A DNA stretch of 64,000 nt from Tetrapyrgos nigripes (taxonomy: Eukaryota; Basidiomycota; Agaricomycetes; Agaricales; Campanellaceae). This document shows, piece after piece, positions 32,409 through 44,956 of this stretch; within the stretch, counting starts at the first letter, position 1, and each line of letters begins with the position of its first letter. The DNA lies in NCBI GenBank assembly GCA_013368315.1, contig JAACJM010000037.1:372001-436000 (forward strand). The letters are read 5' to 3'. A model generated the notes under the pieces. The model searched no databases. It was not told the origin of the DNA and worked only from the letters and a program-made list of their open reading frames with translations. Both the position numbers and the translations under genes were made by a program.

Positions 32409-34118
32409 ATGGGTAACTATGAATCAGACACTTACAATGACACACACAAGCCATACGAATATGTTGATAAGCTTGGTGAGGATCTACCCTTGGGTAGAAA
32501 AGACGAATACACAGGCATGGCTGAACATCTCTTAGCCTCAAGAGAAGTCTGTGAAGCCAATGAACCTCGGGATATAGAGGCTGCTGAACTCGAAGCTTCT
32601 CATGAACCTGATATTCAAGACGACCATGCTCTCCCTATCGTAAATCCAACAATTATAGATTCACAAGCAAAAGGGGTGAACCTTCGAAGTCAGATTATTG
32701 ACAACGATACAACATTTATTGATGATATCAATAAGTATTACACAAAAGATCCACTTTTCAAAAAGATACTTGAAAAACCTGAGGATCATCCACGATTCTA
32801 TGTCCAGGATAAGCTTATCTGGACACATAACCTCGTTGGTGAACCTGTAGTTTGTGTATCTCAACATTCTCTGTGAGGTCAGATCCTTGAACAGGGGCAT
32901 AGCACCGTTGGACACTTTGGTCCACAACATACTGCTGATTACATCCGCCATTGGTACTGGTGGCCTAAAATCTATTCCATGACAAATAAATTTTGTCAAA
33001 CTTGCGAACTCTGTGCTCATTCCAAAGTGAGTACCAGGCCACCTGCAGGGAAACTTCATATGCTGCCAATCCCAGCACGTCCTTGGCAGTCCATTGGGAT
33101 GGATTTCATTGGTCCACTCCCTGAAGTAAAAGGGTATAATTACTTATGGGTAATTATTTGCTGGCTTACTTCACAGGTTCATCTCATCCCTTGTAACACC
33201 AAGGACACAGCCATTGACCTTTCCTTGCGCTATATGCAGGAAATAGTATGTCTACATGGCCTGCCCGAGTCAATTGTGTCTGATAGAGACTCAAAATTTA
33301 CTTCAACATGGTGGCAAGAAGTACATAGACTGCTTGGAGCTAAGCTCCTTATGTCTACATCTTTTCACCCTCAAACAGCAAACTGCTCAATTGCTCAGAT
33401 TCTCCATGCCTCAATCTGGGCTGACTAGCATGACTGGTTGATTAAAATTCCTATTGTGGAGTTCGCATTGAACTCCAGTATCAGTGAAACTACAGGTTTT
33501 GCTCTGTTTGAACTTAACTACGGATACTTACCTTCAATGTTGTTTGAAGTACGTACCAAGAAAGACTTACCTGCAGGAATCCAAGCTTTCAGAATTCAAG
33601 CTATGCAGAATCTTTTTGATGCGCATGATGCGATTATCGCTGCCCGAGTCTTCCAGACTCATCAATCAAATAAACATCGGAGCAAGGAACCAACAATTAA
33701 GGTTGGTTCTCGTGTATATTTATCAACCAAAAACCTTTCTCTTCCTAAAGGAAGAGCGACCAAGTTACTTCCAAAATTTGTTGGTCCGTATGAAGTCTCG
33801 GAAAGTTTTCCAGAGACATCAAATTACTGTCTCAATGTGCCTGATGATCTGAAAGGTCACTGATTGCACAACAAATTTCACGTCAATCTCTTGTGCCCGT
33901 ATCATGAAACAGATACACTATTATTCCCAGAACACACAAAACCAGAACCATATGATTTTGGTGCACCCCCGGAAGCAGAAGAATTTGTCAACTCAATATC
34001 AAGCCACACTTGGAAAGGTGGTAAAGTCCTTTTTACTGTTAATTGGTCACTTGGTGATGTAACCAATGAGCCTTATGCGATGGTAAAGGATCTACGAGCC
34101 TTGGATGATTATTTCTAA
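32409..34118 (+). pseudogene. Ty3/gypsy integrase fragment, one frame with three stop codons
   Basis: A single reading frame runs throughout, interrupted only at 32,874 (TGA), 33,426 (TAG) and 33,861 (TGA). It carries the integrase zinc finger (GHSTVGHFGPQHTADYI, CQTCELCAHSK-like HH-CC), the catalytic core (GMDFIGPLPEVKGYNYLWVI, IVSDRDSKFTS) and the C-terminal part (VGSRVYLSTKNLSL, KLLPKFVGPYEV, FHVNLLCPY). The catalytic Glu region reads HPQTANCSIAQIL, so the third acidic residue seems lost. Gag, protease and RT are absent; the left end abuts the foldback arm. No chromodomain is evident. Confidence 0.85.
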
Positions 34119-34251
34119 TTGGTTGGAGTATCTAGAAATCTAAGAGATCTCAGGGGTGATTCTTGGGCCACAGTAAATATCATGATGCAGGGATTGGTGA
34201 CCTTCCAAAAATCACCCACTTTCTCTCTTGCCTTCTCATTGTCTTGCCACA

Positions 34252-34899
34252 ATGGATACTCCTGCTCCCTTTGCGTTGAACGTTGACTTCAACAGTAATG
34301 ATGATCGGATGGATTCTGGTAATCCTGGTATGTCTACGATAACTGTAAGCAACGATTCGAATGCTAATCGTCCTTCTGGAGGGGGAGGAACCTATGGTAA
34401 CAATACTTTTTTGCCAAACAATGGATTCTCATCCTACAACCAGCATTGGAACCAGTTTACACCTATCCCCCCTTCTCACATGTCTGGAATATTCAATCAA
34501 AATGTTCCCATATACCTGAACAATACATCTGTTCCATTACCAAACCCCAATGCTCCTTCTGACAAACGTATGCTTCGTCAACGCGCCCTTCAGTCAATCC
34601 CAGACTCAACTCCCAAGTCTTGCACTTGGAGCTTCAACCGCATGATAGAATGTATCGAATATATCGATGGTGATGGCAATCCTATCAACAATTATAGTGA
34701 TAAAGTTGTGATTGCACAGGCCCGTCATGACCCTACCTATGACCATGCCATGGAAGACATGGTCAACCATTTCAAAAGTCCTATCACACACGAGTTTGAG
34801 GTCAAACTCAGTAATGCGTATGATGAGATCAAGGACTTGAGAGAGCAGTTGCAGGCTATTCAACGACGCAACACTGACACTGGGTGCAAATTAGCATAA
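34252..34899 (+). CDS. Hypothetical 215-aa protein
   Basis: Open from MDTPAPFALNVDFNSNDDR to a stop at 34,899. The first 100 residues are Asn/Pro/Ser/Gly-rich and probably disordered; residues near 130-200 contain CTWSFNRMIECIEYIDG and end in a helix (SNAYDEIKDLREQLQAIQRR) suited to a coiled coil. That layout fits a retrotransposon gag start or a regulatory protein; I do not recognise it. It lies 130 bp after the gypsy fragment. The ATG at 34,252 is the first in frame. Confidence 0.4.
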   Translation: MDTPAPFALNVDFNSNDDRMDSGNPGMSTITVSNDSNANRPSGGGGTYGNNTFLPNNGFSSYNQHWNQFTPIPPSHMSGIFNQNVPIYLNNTSVPLPNPNAPSDKRMLRQRALQSIPDSTPKSCTWSFNRMIECIEYIDGDGNPINNYSDKVVIAQARHDPTYDHAMEDMVNHFKSPITHEFEVKLSNAYDEIKDLREQLQAIQRRNTDTGCKLA

Positions 34900-35788
34900 A
34901 TCCTCTGCCTTATGGGAGTATTATGAAGGATTTGTTTCAAACCACTCAATTAGTAAGTCACCAGGTCATACAGGAGTATTACTGGAATGAAATCCTTAAT
35001 AATACATCTGTAAGTCACCTTGACTTACTGAAGACTTTCAGTGTGACATCTTGTCACAATAAAGCATACTATAATACATTGTGAAATTACTGGAGTATTT
35101 CAATGTGACTTTTGTCTCAGTAAGACATTAATTATACAAAGTGAAATTACAGGTGACTTTCAGTGTGACAGAAGGTCACAGTATGGTAAACTGTAATACA
35201 GCAAGGATATACACAGGATTTACAAGGATATGAAAATTGGAACATTCTGAAAAGCAACAGTAATTCACATTGCATTAACAGAAGATTTACCATGTGACTT
35301 TAAGGTCACAGTAATAAATGTGTAATGAAACTTGTATTATGGAAGAATTATGCTGGTGAAAATTAGCATAAATCCGCTGTCTTATGGGGGTATTATGAAG
35401 GATTTATTTTGAACCACTCAATTAGTAAGTCATCAGGTCATACAGGAGTATTACTAAAATAAAATTTTAAAAGATGTATTCAATAATACCTCAATAAGTC
35501 CAGGTGACTTACTGAAGATTTTCAGTGTGACAGGATGTCACATTAAAGCATACTGTAATACAATTGGAATTTTCAGGAGTATTTCAGTGTGACTTTTTGT
35601 CACAGTAAGGTATTGATAGTCCAAGGTAGAATTACAGGAGACTTTCAATGTGACAGAAGGTCACAGTATGGTAAAGTGTAATACACTGAGGATATACACA
35701 GGATTTACAAAATTGAAACATTCTGAACAGCAACAGTAATTCACAGTGTATTAACAGGAGATTTACAGTAATACACTAGTAATGTTAC
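34888..35788 (+). repeat. Tandem repeat, period about 472 bp, two diverged copies
   Basis: Copies start at 34,888 and 35,360 with AAATTAGCATAAATCC and share CACTCAATTAGTAAGTCA, CATACAGGAGTATTACT and CAGTGTGAC stretches. TTTCAGTGTGACA and facing TGTCACA/GGTCACAGTA motifs occur repeatedly, the same style as the hairpin in the KDZ terminal repeat (TTTCAGAGTGACA and TGTCACAGTAA). No coding. Confidence 0.75.
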
Positions 35789-36133
35789 TGTAAGAGCGAC
35801 TCCTGACACGTGAGGCAATAAATCAGTGCTAGACGATACAAGACTAACATACTATGCACCTGCAGGAGGAGATCCAATGAGAAAAACTCAAGGATACTCA
35901 CCTTCAGGGAAGGGTATATATACTTGTATGAAGGCCTGGGAAAAGATCTGCAAAACTATACAGCAGCAACGAAGTAATAGAAAAGTGGAATGATGGGAGA
36001 TCAGAATGATGAACCATAATAATGGATGATGAAACAATGAAACAAGGGTAAACAAGTCAATGGAGTCCAGATAAAACAAAAACAAACAAGTCCTAAAGGA
36101 GAAGAGAAAGGAAAAGGAAACTGTCCCCTTACA
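35789..36133 (-). repeat. 3' LTR (345 bp) of the truncated gypsy element to its right
   Basis: It begins TGTAAGAGCG and ends CCCCTTACA, giving inverted TGTAAG/CTTACA ends. The adjacent bases 36,134-36,150 on the minus strand read TAGTAGGGGGGTGA, a polypurine tract, which fixes the orientation. The matching 5' LTR is not in the window. Confidence 0.75.
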
Positions 36134-36144
36134 TCACCCCCCTA

Positions 36145-36939
36145 CTAGACCTGCAGTGACCTCGACACAGCACGCCAGTTACTGGAATGATCAGCTGGAG
36201 ATACTCGCACCATCTTAACAGCATCAGGATACCTTGTATAGAAGTCTGCCACTGCCTTTGGAGCATGTAACAAATCCTTTGCATGTTCCCATGAATCATC
36301 CTGTGTTCCATAGCCTTTCCATCGAACAAGGTATTGCAACTTTTTCCAACATCCATATCGACGACTATCCAGGATTTCTTCAACCTCAAACTCTTCTTCA
36401 CCGTCAATGATTTCAGGGTCAGGAGGTGGGTCAGGTTTTCGACCAGAGATAGGGTCTTCAACATAGCGGTCGAGTTTGATGACAGGGAAGACTGGGTGGA
36501 GGTGTTTCATGGATGGGGGAAGTTTCAGTTTGTAGGCACCCTTGCCAACTTCTTGAAGTACAGTGTAAGGCCCAAGCCAACAGTGACTGAGTTTCTTTGA
36601 TGGACGAGTTGTGTTAATGTCAGAGCCATTCAGCCAAACCTTGTCACCAGGTGTGAAAACAGGGGCAGGAGTGCGTTGGCAGTTGTAGTATTGGGTGTAC
36701 TCTGACTTGGCCTTTGTGAGTGCTGCTTGTGCCTCTGTCCAGCCTGACTTAAGCCAATCAACGAAGTCGTTGACATTCTCCATCTCTGACTGCTGGGTGT
36801 GAGGCTCAAAACCCATCTGAGGATTCTGACCAGTGTCAATTATGAAGGGAGTTTGCTGAGTTGATGCATGGATCTTATTGTTGTAGGAGAACTCAGCAGT
36901 GGGTAGTAACTTGTCCAAATCATCCTGTTGTTGGCTCAC
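36145..36939 (-). pseudogene. Gypsy integrase C-terminus with chromodomain
   Basis: 264 codons open: LPTAEFSYNNKIHASTQQTP, GDKVWLNGSDINTTRPSKKL, HCWLGPYTVLQEVGKGAYKL, HPVFPVIKL, then a chromodomain EEEFEVEEILDSRRYGCWKK, LQYLVRWKGYGTQDDSWEHA. The aromatic cage positions look present. Chromodomains of this class steer integration to methylated-histone chromatin. The frame ends 11 codons inside the polypurine region. Confidence 0.85.
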
Positions 36940-36959
36940 CCACTGGCACAGGTAACCTT

Positions 36960-38309
36960 CTAGCTCTTGATTGACATATTCAGTCTGTCCATCCTAGAGA
37001 GTTCCTGTTTGATGCCAGCCATCCTACAGAGTTCCTGCATGAAGTCTGCAACAAACTGTGGGCCACAGGGCATCCTGTGATGCTTACATACTTCCCTGAA
37101 GTAGATGCGAGCAGCTCCTTCAGCAGTAACTGTTGTATGAGTCTGGAGGAAGTGACCTCTCTTGCCAAGCATGTCTACAACAACCATGACTGTGTTGTAC
37201 CCATGAGCTTCTGGTAGCTCCACAATGAAGTTGACTGACACTGATTGCCATGGTTCAGTGGGAGTCTCAGAAGGGACAAGCTCTCCAATGGGGAGACGAT
37301 GACATGTCTTGGTTTGCATGCACAGATCACAAGTATTGGTGTACTGTCCAATGTACCAAGACATCTGGGGCCACCAGTAGTTGCGTGAGACAAGCTCAAG
37401 GGTCTTGAACCATCCAGGGTGACTGGTGACCTTGGTGTCATGGTGTTGGGAGACAGAGGTCATGGGAAGGAGGAACATAGAGCTTGCCTCGGAAATACAA
37501 CAACCCTTCACACTCATCCCATTCAGCACTATGAATAGACTGAGTATGGGACTTGTGCAATGCTTGCACAGCACACTGGAGTAGGGGTTTTGGGGTGGTC
37601 TAGGCCCTATGAGTCATGTGATCACATAGTTTTACAGCTTGCATGTACGCCGTAGCTAGCACTTGACTTCAATCCACTGTGTTTGGCTCTGGTATAGCGA
37701 TAGCCAGCCCTTGGCCTACTCCAATGCATGACTTGTTCTTCCAGCTCATTTTCATGAACAGCAAAGCAGACGTCTCTGAGGATTTCGACTTCTTCACCAG
37801 TTAGGTCAACTGCTTGAGAATAGCTCTGGCTTGAGCAGCACAATGTCTGAATTGTCATCAGCACCAGTACCATGATCAGGTTGGCAAGATAAGGCATCAG
37901 GCTTGCCCATAGTACAGCCAGGGTGGTCATGTAACTGGAAGTGGAAACGGGAGAGGCACAGGGACCATTGTGCCTGATGTCGATTGAGCTTCTTTGCAGT
38001 TTGGAAATACTCCAAGTTCTTATGATCTGTCCAGATTTCCACAGTAAAGTGTCCACCTTCCAGGAAGTGTCTCCACTCTTCAAGGGCTCAGATGATGGCT
38101 AGCATTTCCTTGTCATGGATCTCGTAGTTGCGTTCAACAGCATTAAGGCTTTTGGAGTAAAATGCGACTGGATGCCACTTGTCATCATCTGGGGACTGCT
38201 GAGATAAGACTGCTCCTGTAGTGTAGTTGGAGCTGTCTGATTCCAAGCGGTATGGACAAGAGTTGTCAGTCATAATGAGGACAGGGGAGGAGGTGATTAG
38301 GGACTTCAT
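36960..38309 (-). pseudogene. Gypsy RNase H and integrase, broken
   Basis: RNase H: YRLESDSSNYTTGAVLSQQS and HPVAFYSKSLNAVERNYEIH (38,309-38,088), then IWTDHKNLEYFQTAKKLNR (38,042 on, other frame). Integrase: SHPGWFKTLELVSRNYWWP, CDLCMQTKTCH, then VNFIVELPEAHGYNTVMVV, where the usual catalytic D-F is N-F. The region after HHRMPCGPQFVADFMQ has lost the bases encoding the second Asp motif. Several frameshifts. Confidence 0.8.
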
Positions 38310-38365
38310 GGTGTTAAAGACATCTTGAGCATCCTTAGACCAGTCAGACTTGACGTCTTTCCAGG

Positions 38366-39640
38366 TCAGCTCGAACAGTGGTCATGGATGAACCGACAGT
38401 AGAAGTTGGTGAATCCAAGGAAAGAGGAAACATCCTTCTTGCTCTCAGGCACAGGCCACTCCATGACACCGGACACCTTAACAGGGTCCATCTCGACACA
38501 GTTATGGGAGATGATGACACCAAGGTATTCGATGCGGGTCTTCTCGAACTCACATTTGTCAGCTCTCAGGTACAACTCGTGCTGCCTCAACTGGTCTAGG
38601 ACTAGGCGAGTCACACAACGATGCTCCTCAACAGTCTTGGTATAGATCAAGGTGTCGTCAAGGTAGACAGATACAACACCCTCCATGATGAGATCATGGA
38701 GAATGTCATTGATCATCGTCTGGAAGGTTGCAGGGCTGTTAGTGAGACTGAAGAACATGACAAGGGGTTCAAAGAGACCACAGTTGGTGTGGAAAGCTGC
38801 CTTCCAGTCGTCACCTTCATGAACCCAGATATTGTTGAAACCCCAATGTACATCCAATTTAGTGAAGTACTGTGCACCCTTGAGATTGTTGACAAGTTCA
38901 TTAATCAAGGGTAACAGATAACGGTTTTTAATTGTCATCTTGTTGAGCACACAATAGTTTTGGACAAGTTGGAGGCTTCTATCCTTCTTCTTTATGAAGA
39001 AGACTGGAGACGCCATGAGGGATTTAGAGGGACGAATATGACCAGTGGACTGATTCTCTGTAAGGAACTCGTCAAGGGCCTTTTGCTTGTTAGGAGCAAG
39101 TGGATAGACCTTGCAGTTGGCAGGTTTAGAGTCAGGAACTAACTCTACTGCATGGTCCCATGGTTTACGATCTGGCAACACATCGAAAGAGTCCTTGGAG
39201 ATGACATCTGCATAGTCATAGAAGTGATCAGGAAGGCCATCATGAGGGTCCCTTGAGGCCTTAGCATGTGCTTCTGCTAGACATTGAGAAGTGGTACTCA
39301 TTGCATTGATGAATTCTGACTCTGGAGGAACTGAAGCAACAAATATGCGATCACCTTCTTCAATAGGGACGTCATCAGGGAAGTCATCACAACCTAAAGT
39401 TCTGACACTATTCATCTTATCTTCGCCAGGATCCAGTTCAAGGACATGAGGAGTTGGGCCTTTCCAACAATGTTCTAGAGCACGGTGTTGGTGATGAGTA
39501 GTGGAGAGGAGTAGTTGGCGTTCCTATTGCACTTCGTCATGACATGTGGAGCATTGCCTTGGGCACTGGCTAAGTTTGACATCACCATTGTCCCAATCTA
39601 CCTCTGGGTTATGGGCTTGTAACCATCCATAACCAAGAAT
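38366..39640 (-). pseudogene. Gypsy protease tail and reverse transcriptase
   Basis: 39,640-39,524 reads SPIILGYGWLQAHNPEVDW, the end of the retroviral-type protease. 39,415-38,366 is RT: KPWDHAVELVPDSKPANCKV, PVFFIKKKDRSLQLVQNYC, YFTKLDVHWGFNNI, DDWKAAFHTNCGLFEP, SVYLDDTLIYTK (catalytic Asp pair present), DKCEFEKTRIEYLGVIIS and SSFLGFTNFYCRFIHD. The stretch 39,523-39,416 between them is frameshifted. Confidence 0.85.
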
Positions 39641-40080
39641 GATGGGAGAATTACAGGTAAGGGGACTGAAATTGGCTGCAAATAATTCTTGCAAGAAAGT
39701 AATTACTATGACAAGAGTATTAAAGTATGAGAAGAGGGTCCACATAATACCTACAAAAGTCAGGAGGAATTATGGAGGAAATACATGGTGGAAAAGGGTT
39801 GATAAAGTCTCCTATAAATCAGCCTGATTTACAGGTGGTTTACACAATCCGTGAGTTTGAAATTGAAAGGAGAAAAGAGATTCAACAGCAAAGTGAAGTT
39901 GAGGATCATAGGAGCCATCATGCACAACACTTGTGTGAAGTGTGGATTCCCCAAGTACAAACACATTCTAAGCATTCAACATCAGTATCACTAACACAAA
40001 GGCGGTCCATGGTGGCTATCTTCTAGTATCAAATTAAAGGTGCTGTCAGTAGTGCCTATGACTGAAGCCATCCACACTTC
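39641..40080. other. Non-coding junction between gypsy element and minisatellite
   Basis: No exon. It contains TTACAGG-type words, and toward 39,930 degenerate satellite words (GTGTGGATTCCCCAAG in inverted sense) before the plus-oriented array starts at about 40,080. Confidence 0.4.
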
Positions 40081-41258
40081 ATTCTCAAGGAATGCATACT
40101 TCATGCAGGTGTTGCACACACAGAATGCATTTGTCCTCAGGGAATCCACACTTCATGCACCTAGAATGGCTTCATTCTCAAGGATTGCACACTGTATGCA
40201 AGTGTCAGGCACCTAGAATGCATTCATCCTCAAGGAATCCAAACTTCATGCACCTGGAATCCACACTTCACTCACCTAGAATGCATTCGTTCTCAAGGAA
40301 TGCACACTTCATGCATGTGTCGGGCACCTAGAATGTAGTCATCCTCAAGGGATCTACACTTCACACACCTAGCATGCATTCATCCTCAAGGAATCCACAC
40401 TTCATTTACCTAGAATGCATTCGTTCTCAAGGAATGCACACTTCATGCACCTAGAATGGCTTCATTCTCAAGGAATGCACACTTCATGCACCTAGAATGC
40501 ATTCAAGGAATGCACACTTCATGCAGCTGGCATGCACCTAGAATGCATTCACCTTCAAGGAATCCACACTTCACACACCTAGAACGCATCTGCCCTCAAG
40601 GAATCTACACTTCACACAACTAGAATGCATTCATCGTCAAGGAATTCACACTTCACACACCTAGAATGCACTTGTCCTCAAGGAATCCACACTTCATGCA
40701 CCTGGAAGCCACACTTCACTCACCTAGAATGCATTTGTTCTGAAGGAATGCACACTTCATGCACATGTCGAACACCTAGAATGTATTCGTCCTGAAGGAA
40801 TCCACACTTCATGCAGGTGTCGCACACCTAGAATGTATTCCTCCTGAATGAATGCACACTTCACGCACCTAAAATGCATTCACCCTCACATCTAGAATGC
40901 ATTCACCCTCATGGAATTCAAACTTCACACACCAAGAATGCGTTTACCCTCAAGGAACTCACACTTCATGCACATGTCACGCACCTAGAATGCATTTGTC
41001 CTCAAGGAATCCACACTCATTCTCAAGGAATCCACACTCATTCTCAAGGAATCCACACTTCATGCATCTAGATTGCATTCACCCTTATAGAATCCACACT
41101 TCACATACCTAGAATGCATTCACCCTCATAGAATCCACAATTCATGCAGGTGTCACATACCTCGAATCCATTCATCCTTAAGAAATCCACACTTCATACA
41201 CCTAGAATGCATCTGCCCTCAAGGACTCCACACTTCATGCAAGTGTCACACAACTAGA
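40080..41258 (+). repeat. Approximately 40-bp minisatellite, plus orientation
   Basis: Degenerate units containing CACCTAGAATGCATTC, then CTCAAGGAATCCACACTTCA and TGCA, often with an extra GGTGTCGCACA-type insert, so period varies between about 38 and 50 bp. Short open frames rich in His, Ser and Cys are by-products. Continues at 46,781-47,324 and 57,780-58,160; the interruptions are later insertions. Confidence 0.9.
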
Positions 41259-41266
41259 ATGTATTC

Positions 41267-43090
41267 CACTTCAGGCACCCATATATAGGCACCTAGTTAG
41301 GTGGAATTGGGCTCTAGCATCAATAGCCTAGTGAGGCCTAGTAGCCAGGGATCTATCCAGCTCCCTGGGACTTACATCCACTCTATTGAAATGCACTCTG
41401 GGTCTTCCCAGATGCTTTTTGGGAGCTCCTGGGACTACCCATCTCCCTACCTGGGACTTCCCAGATGTCACACTGTCACACTCATTTGTACTTCAAAATT
41501 TGCCATTGTAGCCAGGCCAGTATATATCACTACTTTGCCACTAAAGCTCTCATACACTTCATGTTTCTTTGCTATGTAGTTGGCCCCTTTTATTACCTCT
41601 TTTTATTCATGTTATGCTCAAATCACAAAACAACAATTCATGTATGTTTCAAACCTATCACTAGTTTTCTATGCTCTACATAATGTCTGGTCTGTACTAC
41701 CCACCTCTGCACTGCCTGCCACAGTGCAACACTCAACATAGGGACTTCTGACTTCCCAAGGTTCTCAGTGGGTCCTGGGACTCCCCAAGTTTCTCAGTGG
41801 GACTTGGGACTTCCCTAACTGTTGCCCACCTTGGGAACTCCCTCCATCACCTCAAGGGACTTCCCACTGTATCCTCATGGGACTTCCCAAGGACCCACCA
41901 GATCCAGGGACAACCCAGCCTCTGCACTTGGGACTTCCCAACTGTGGCCTCCCTTTGGGAACTCCCTCCATCACTTCATGGGACTTCCCAGCTGGCAGAT
42001 TATGGATGACTGATATACTTGCCTAGTTTGGAAATATTGGTATCTTCCTTTTTAGGAACACTAACCCTAATTTTCCTATTTGGGAAACATTGAGCCTATT
42101 TGTTTCAAGTTGAAAAAACTGCTGGATTTAGAAATTGAAGCAGTCTTCCTTTTTTGGAAATAATATCCTCATTGGGTCTAGTGATTTTTTTCCACAACTT
42201 CTAATTTGGTGGGCGGGTGCAGGCGGTCCATAGGGCCTAGAATCCGCAGGTGGAATAGGGGTAGACAGTGTGGCTGGCCCAGAAAATGCAGAATAAAATC
42301 CTGGAGCCAGCGATAAAAAATGATGTGAGAGGGTAATAAGGTGTATTTTGGCTGCTGAATCAGAATATTCAATCGGATTTGCAATATCTTTCATCGTCGT
42401 GGAGATATGGCCAAAATACTGTCCAAATATAGCAAAGGAGCAGGATAAGCACTGGTCATTCCATCTAATCAGCTCCAATATTCAGGTGAGGAGGTAGGAT
42501 ATTGCACTTACTCTCCATGAACATGGGGATATAGTTTATTCTATTATATCATCAGATCCTGTGGAGATATGCCCAAAACATTGTCCTAGAATGGCAAAAC
42601 TTGGGATGGCCATGAACACTGCATGCTATAGCATTCAATAAGAGTATAGACATGTCTCCTAGGGGTATTTGAGTCGCTGAATTCAAATTTCCACTTGTAT
42701 ACACCAAAAAGTAAAGGGTTCTAGCTCTGTTCAGTATGTACCCCTAAACATAGGTACCTGTGGCACCTGCATATGGCTGCTTCATAAAATACTGTGGCTA
42801 GGCAAATGAGTGTCATTCAATATCTAGAACACAAATATGAAGTCATAATTGTTATATATCCAAATTCCAAGACTCAATTCCTGATTTATTCTCAAAAAAG
42901 CGACCTTCATGGGACATATATATATCCTTTGGCTACTTTCTTCGCATTCTAAGAGATTCTCCATACTTCAATACCATAATACTTTGATTATGGGGAGTTT
43001 GGTCATTCTCAATGCAATTAAGTGCTAGATACACTCATTAGTGGAACCTAGTTTGACTTTGATACACATGGAGCATCTCCCAGATATTAT
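41267..43090 (+). repeat. Left arm of the 5.5-kb foldback element
   Basis: The outer 0.75 kb carries about a dozen TGGGACTTCCCA-like near-palindromes (41,400-42,000). The inner part begins at about 42,185 with the family core (TTTTCCACAACT, GGGCGGGTGCAGGCGG, GAGATATGGCCAAAATACTG) and continues with a monomer containing CATAGGTACCTGTGGCACC. Confidence 0.9.
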
Positions 43091-43200
43091 GGGTGACTAT
43101 TCCTTCTTCAATTGATGGTTGATGGCAGAATATGATTTATGAGAATGTGTGATGGCCTCTGGCAGGAGATAGGCCCATATACATGGTCTAGAAAGCAGTT

Positions 43201-43570
43201 GTGTGACTTCTGTGTGCCACCTGCATGCCATCTCCAATAGGGGACTCCACAATCAGGCACGCAGCCTATGCTTGAGGGCACTGTCCATCACTACTTTCCT
43301 TTTTGTCTGTACTGTATGTATAAACCATTTATACTCAGATTTATTAGTACATATCCTTAGAAGTCAGGAAGAACACTCGAGAAATCTCAGTTGCATGAAT
43401 TCTGTGCAGCACTCCTGCATGTCATCTCCAATAGGTGACTCTGCAATCAGGCACATAGCCCATGCTTGATGGCACCATCCTTCACTACTTCCTTTTTATC
43501 TGTACCATTTCAAACCAGGTTTACTAGTTCATATCTTTAAAAGTGAGGAAGAACCCTTGAGAAATCTTGG
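43201..43570 (+). repeat. Direct repeat of about 190 bp in the foldback spacer
   Basis: Two diverged copies, at about 43,201-43,390 and 43,391-43,570, share CATCTCCAATAGG, CAATCAGGCAC, TATGCTTGAGGGCA/ATGCTTGATGGCA and GAAATCT. The rest of the spacer (43,571-44,956) shows no gene; its right end is a diverged continuation of the arm sequence. Confidence 0.7.
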
Positions 43571-44956
43571 CTTATAATGAAATTGATATGATTTGAGTTT
43601 GAGTTTGGGGTCCAGGTCTGCTCAGGGGCTGAATGATATTTCATTGGAGAAAAGTCTTACTCTGTATGCCAGACATGGTCATAATCAAATTAATCAATGC
43701 ACCTGTAAAAAGATCCCTCTGAAGCAGTAGAGCACTGCAGTTTATAAATGGCCAAACATCATGAACAGAACCACAATATCATTTACAGTGGCCATCAATA
43801 TTGCGGACTGGTTTATCAATTCATGATCTGAGCAGAAAAGAATTAAAACAGCCTCTGGACATATGAATATTAGATACTCACAAGACACACCACTGAACAC
43901 GAGCTAAGAGGAATGCAAGTTGGACAAGAAGGATGTGGTAACTTGAAAAGGACAGTGTCTGTTTTTAATTGTATTTTAAAGCTTCTTTACAAAAGACTAA
44001 TCATCACTGGGAGTTCATCTTTTGTTTTCTCTTTACCTATCATCTCTGTCCTGCAACTTGTTCACCCAGCCATGATATCCTACAATCATTCTTCTTTTCA
44101 CTTCACACTACTGTCATGATTACCATCAATTTTGACGACTCTAGGACTGGCAAGCAGGTGGCATCACATGTACCTGTGTGCTGGCCCAATCAATCTGCAT
44201 ATCATCTGATAGATCAGAGTGTCTGTTCACAGGCCTGCATGTCAGTCTTTGAATGCAGGAATCGACTTGGAATGCTTGTCTTTGATTGTAAATCAAGGTG
44301 TAGTACTCATAGTTCATGATATTGGGCTCAAGGTACATGATTGATACAAAAATGAGGCAGAAATTAGCCCTCAGAGGCATTAGTACTCTCTTTTCTAGGG
44401 TACTGAAGTATACATAGCCCTGTATTCCCATCCAAAATCAAACAATAAATCTCGAAATCCTGGAAAAAAGTGAAAGTATGCTCATCTAGAAGACTTAAAT
44501 ATATAGAGCTTATATACAACTGACATGCCAGGCATGCAGGTATGACATGCAGAATTCAACATACCATCTAGAATGATACTATGTTTGTCTTTTTGGCAAG
44601 AAATTGTGGATGGAGACTCAGAATGTCAAGATATTGGAATTGTTATCTGATATTTGTGCTATAGAACCAAAGATACATCTACTCACCCACAACAAGAAAT
44701 TTATAATGGATGTATCTGTCAGTGCCACAGGCAGACATCTCTCTTATACATTTGTGTGGGTAGGTAGATAAATGTTATCTGAGTTTATGAATACTGACAT
44801 CATGCTAGAATTGCGATATACTCAAGATTCAAGACTCTATTCATACTTTATTCCCAAAAAAAGCGAAAATAGTCTCTTTTTGGACATAGGGATAATTTAT
44901 GCCATCAGTTATGACACATACTCATACTGTGTATTCCATCATTTAGTAACAGTCCA

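Larger units (their letters stand above)
35789..39640 (-). mobile_element. Chromodomain Ty3/gypsy retrotransposon, 5' truncated
   Basis: On the minus strand: end of protease, RT, RNase H, integrase, chromodomain, polypurine tract, LTR. Gag, the protease active site and the 5' LTR are missing, with homology ending near 39,640. The RT and chromodomain are still open over long stretches. Confidence 0.8.

Noticed and set aside
38366..38645. Plus-strand ORFs within the gypsy RT
   Set aside because: Shadows of the minus-strand RT frame.
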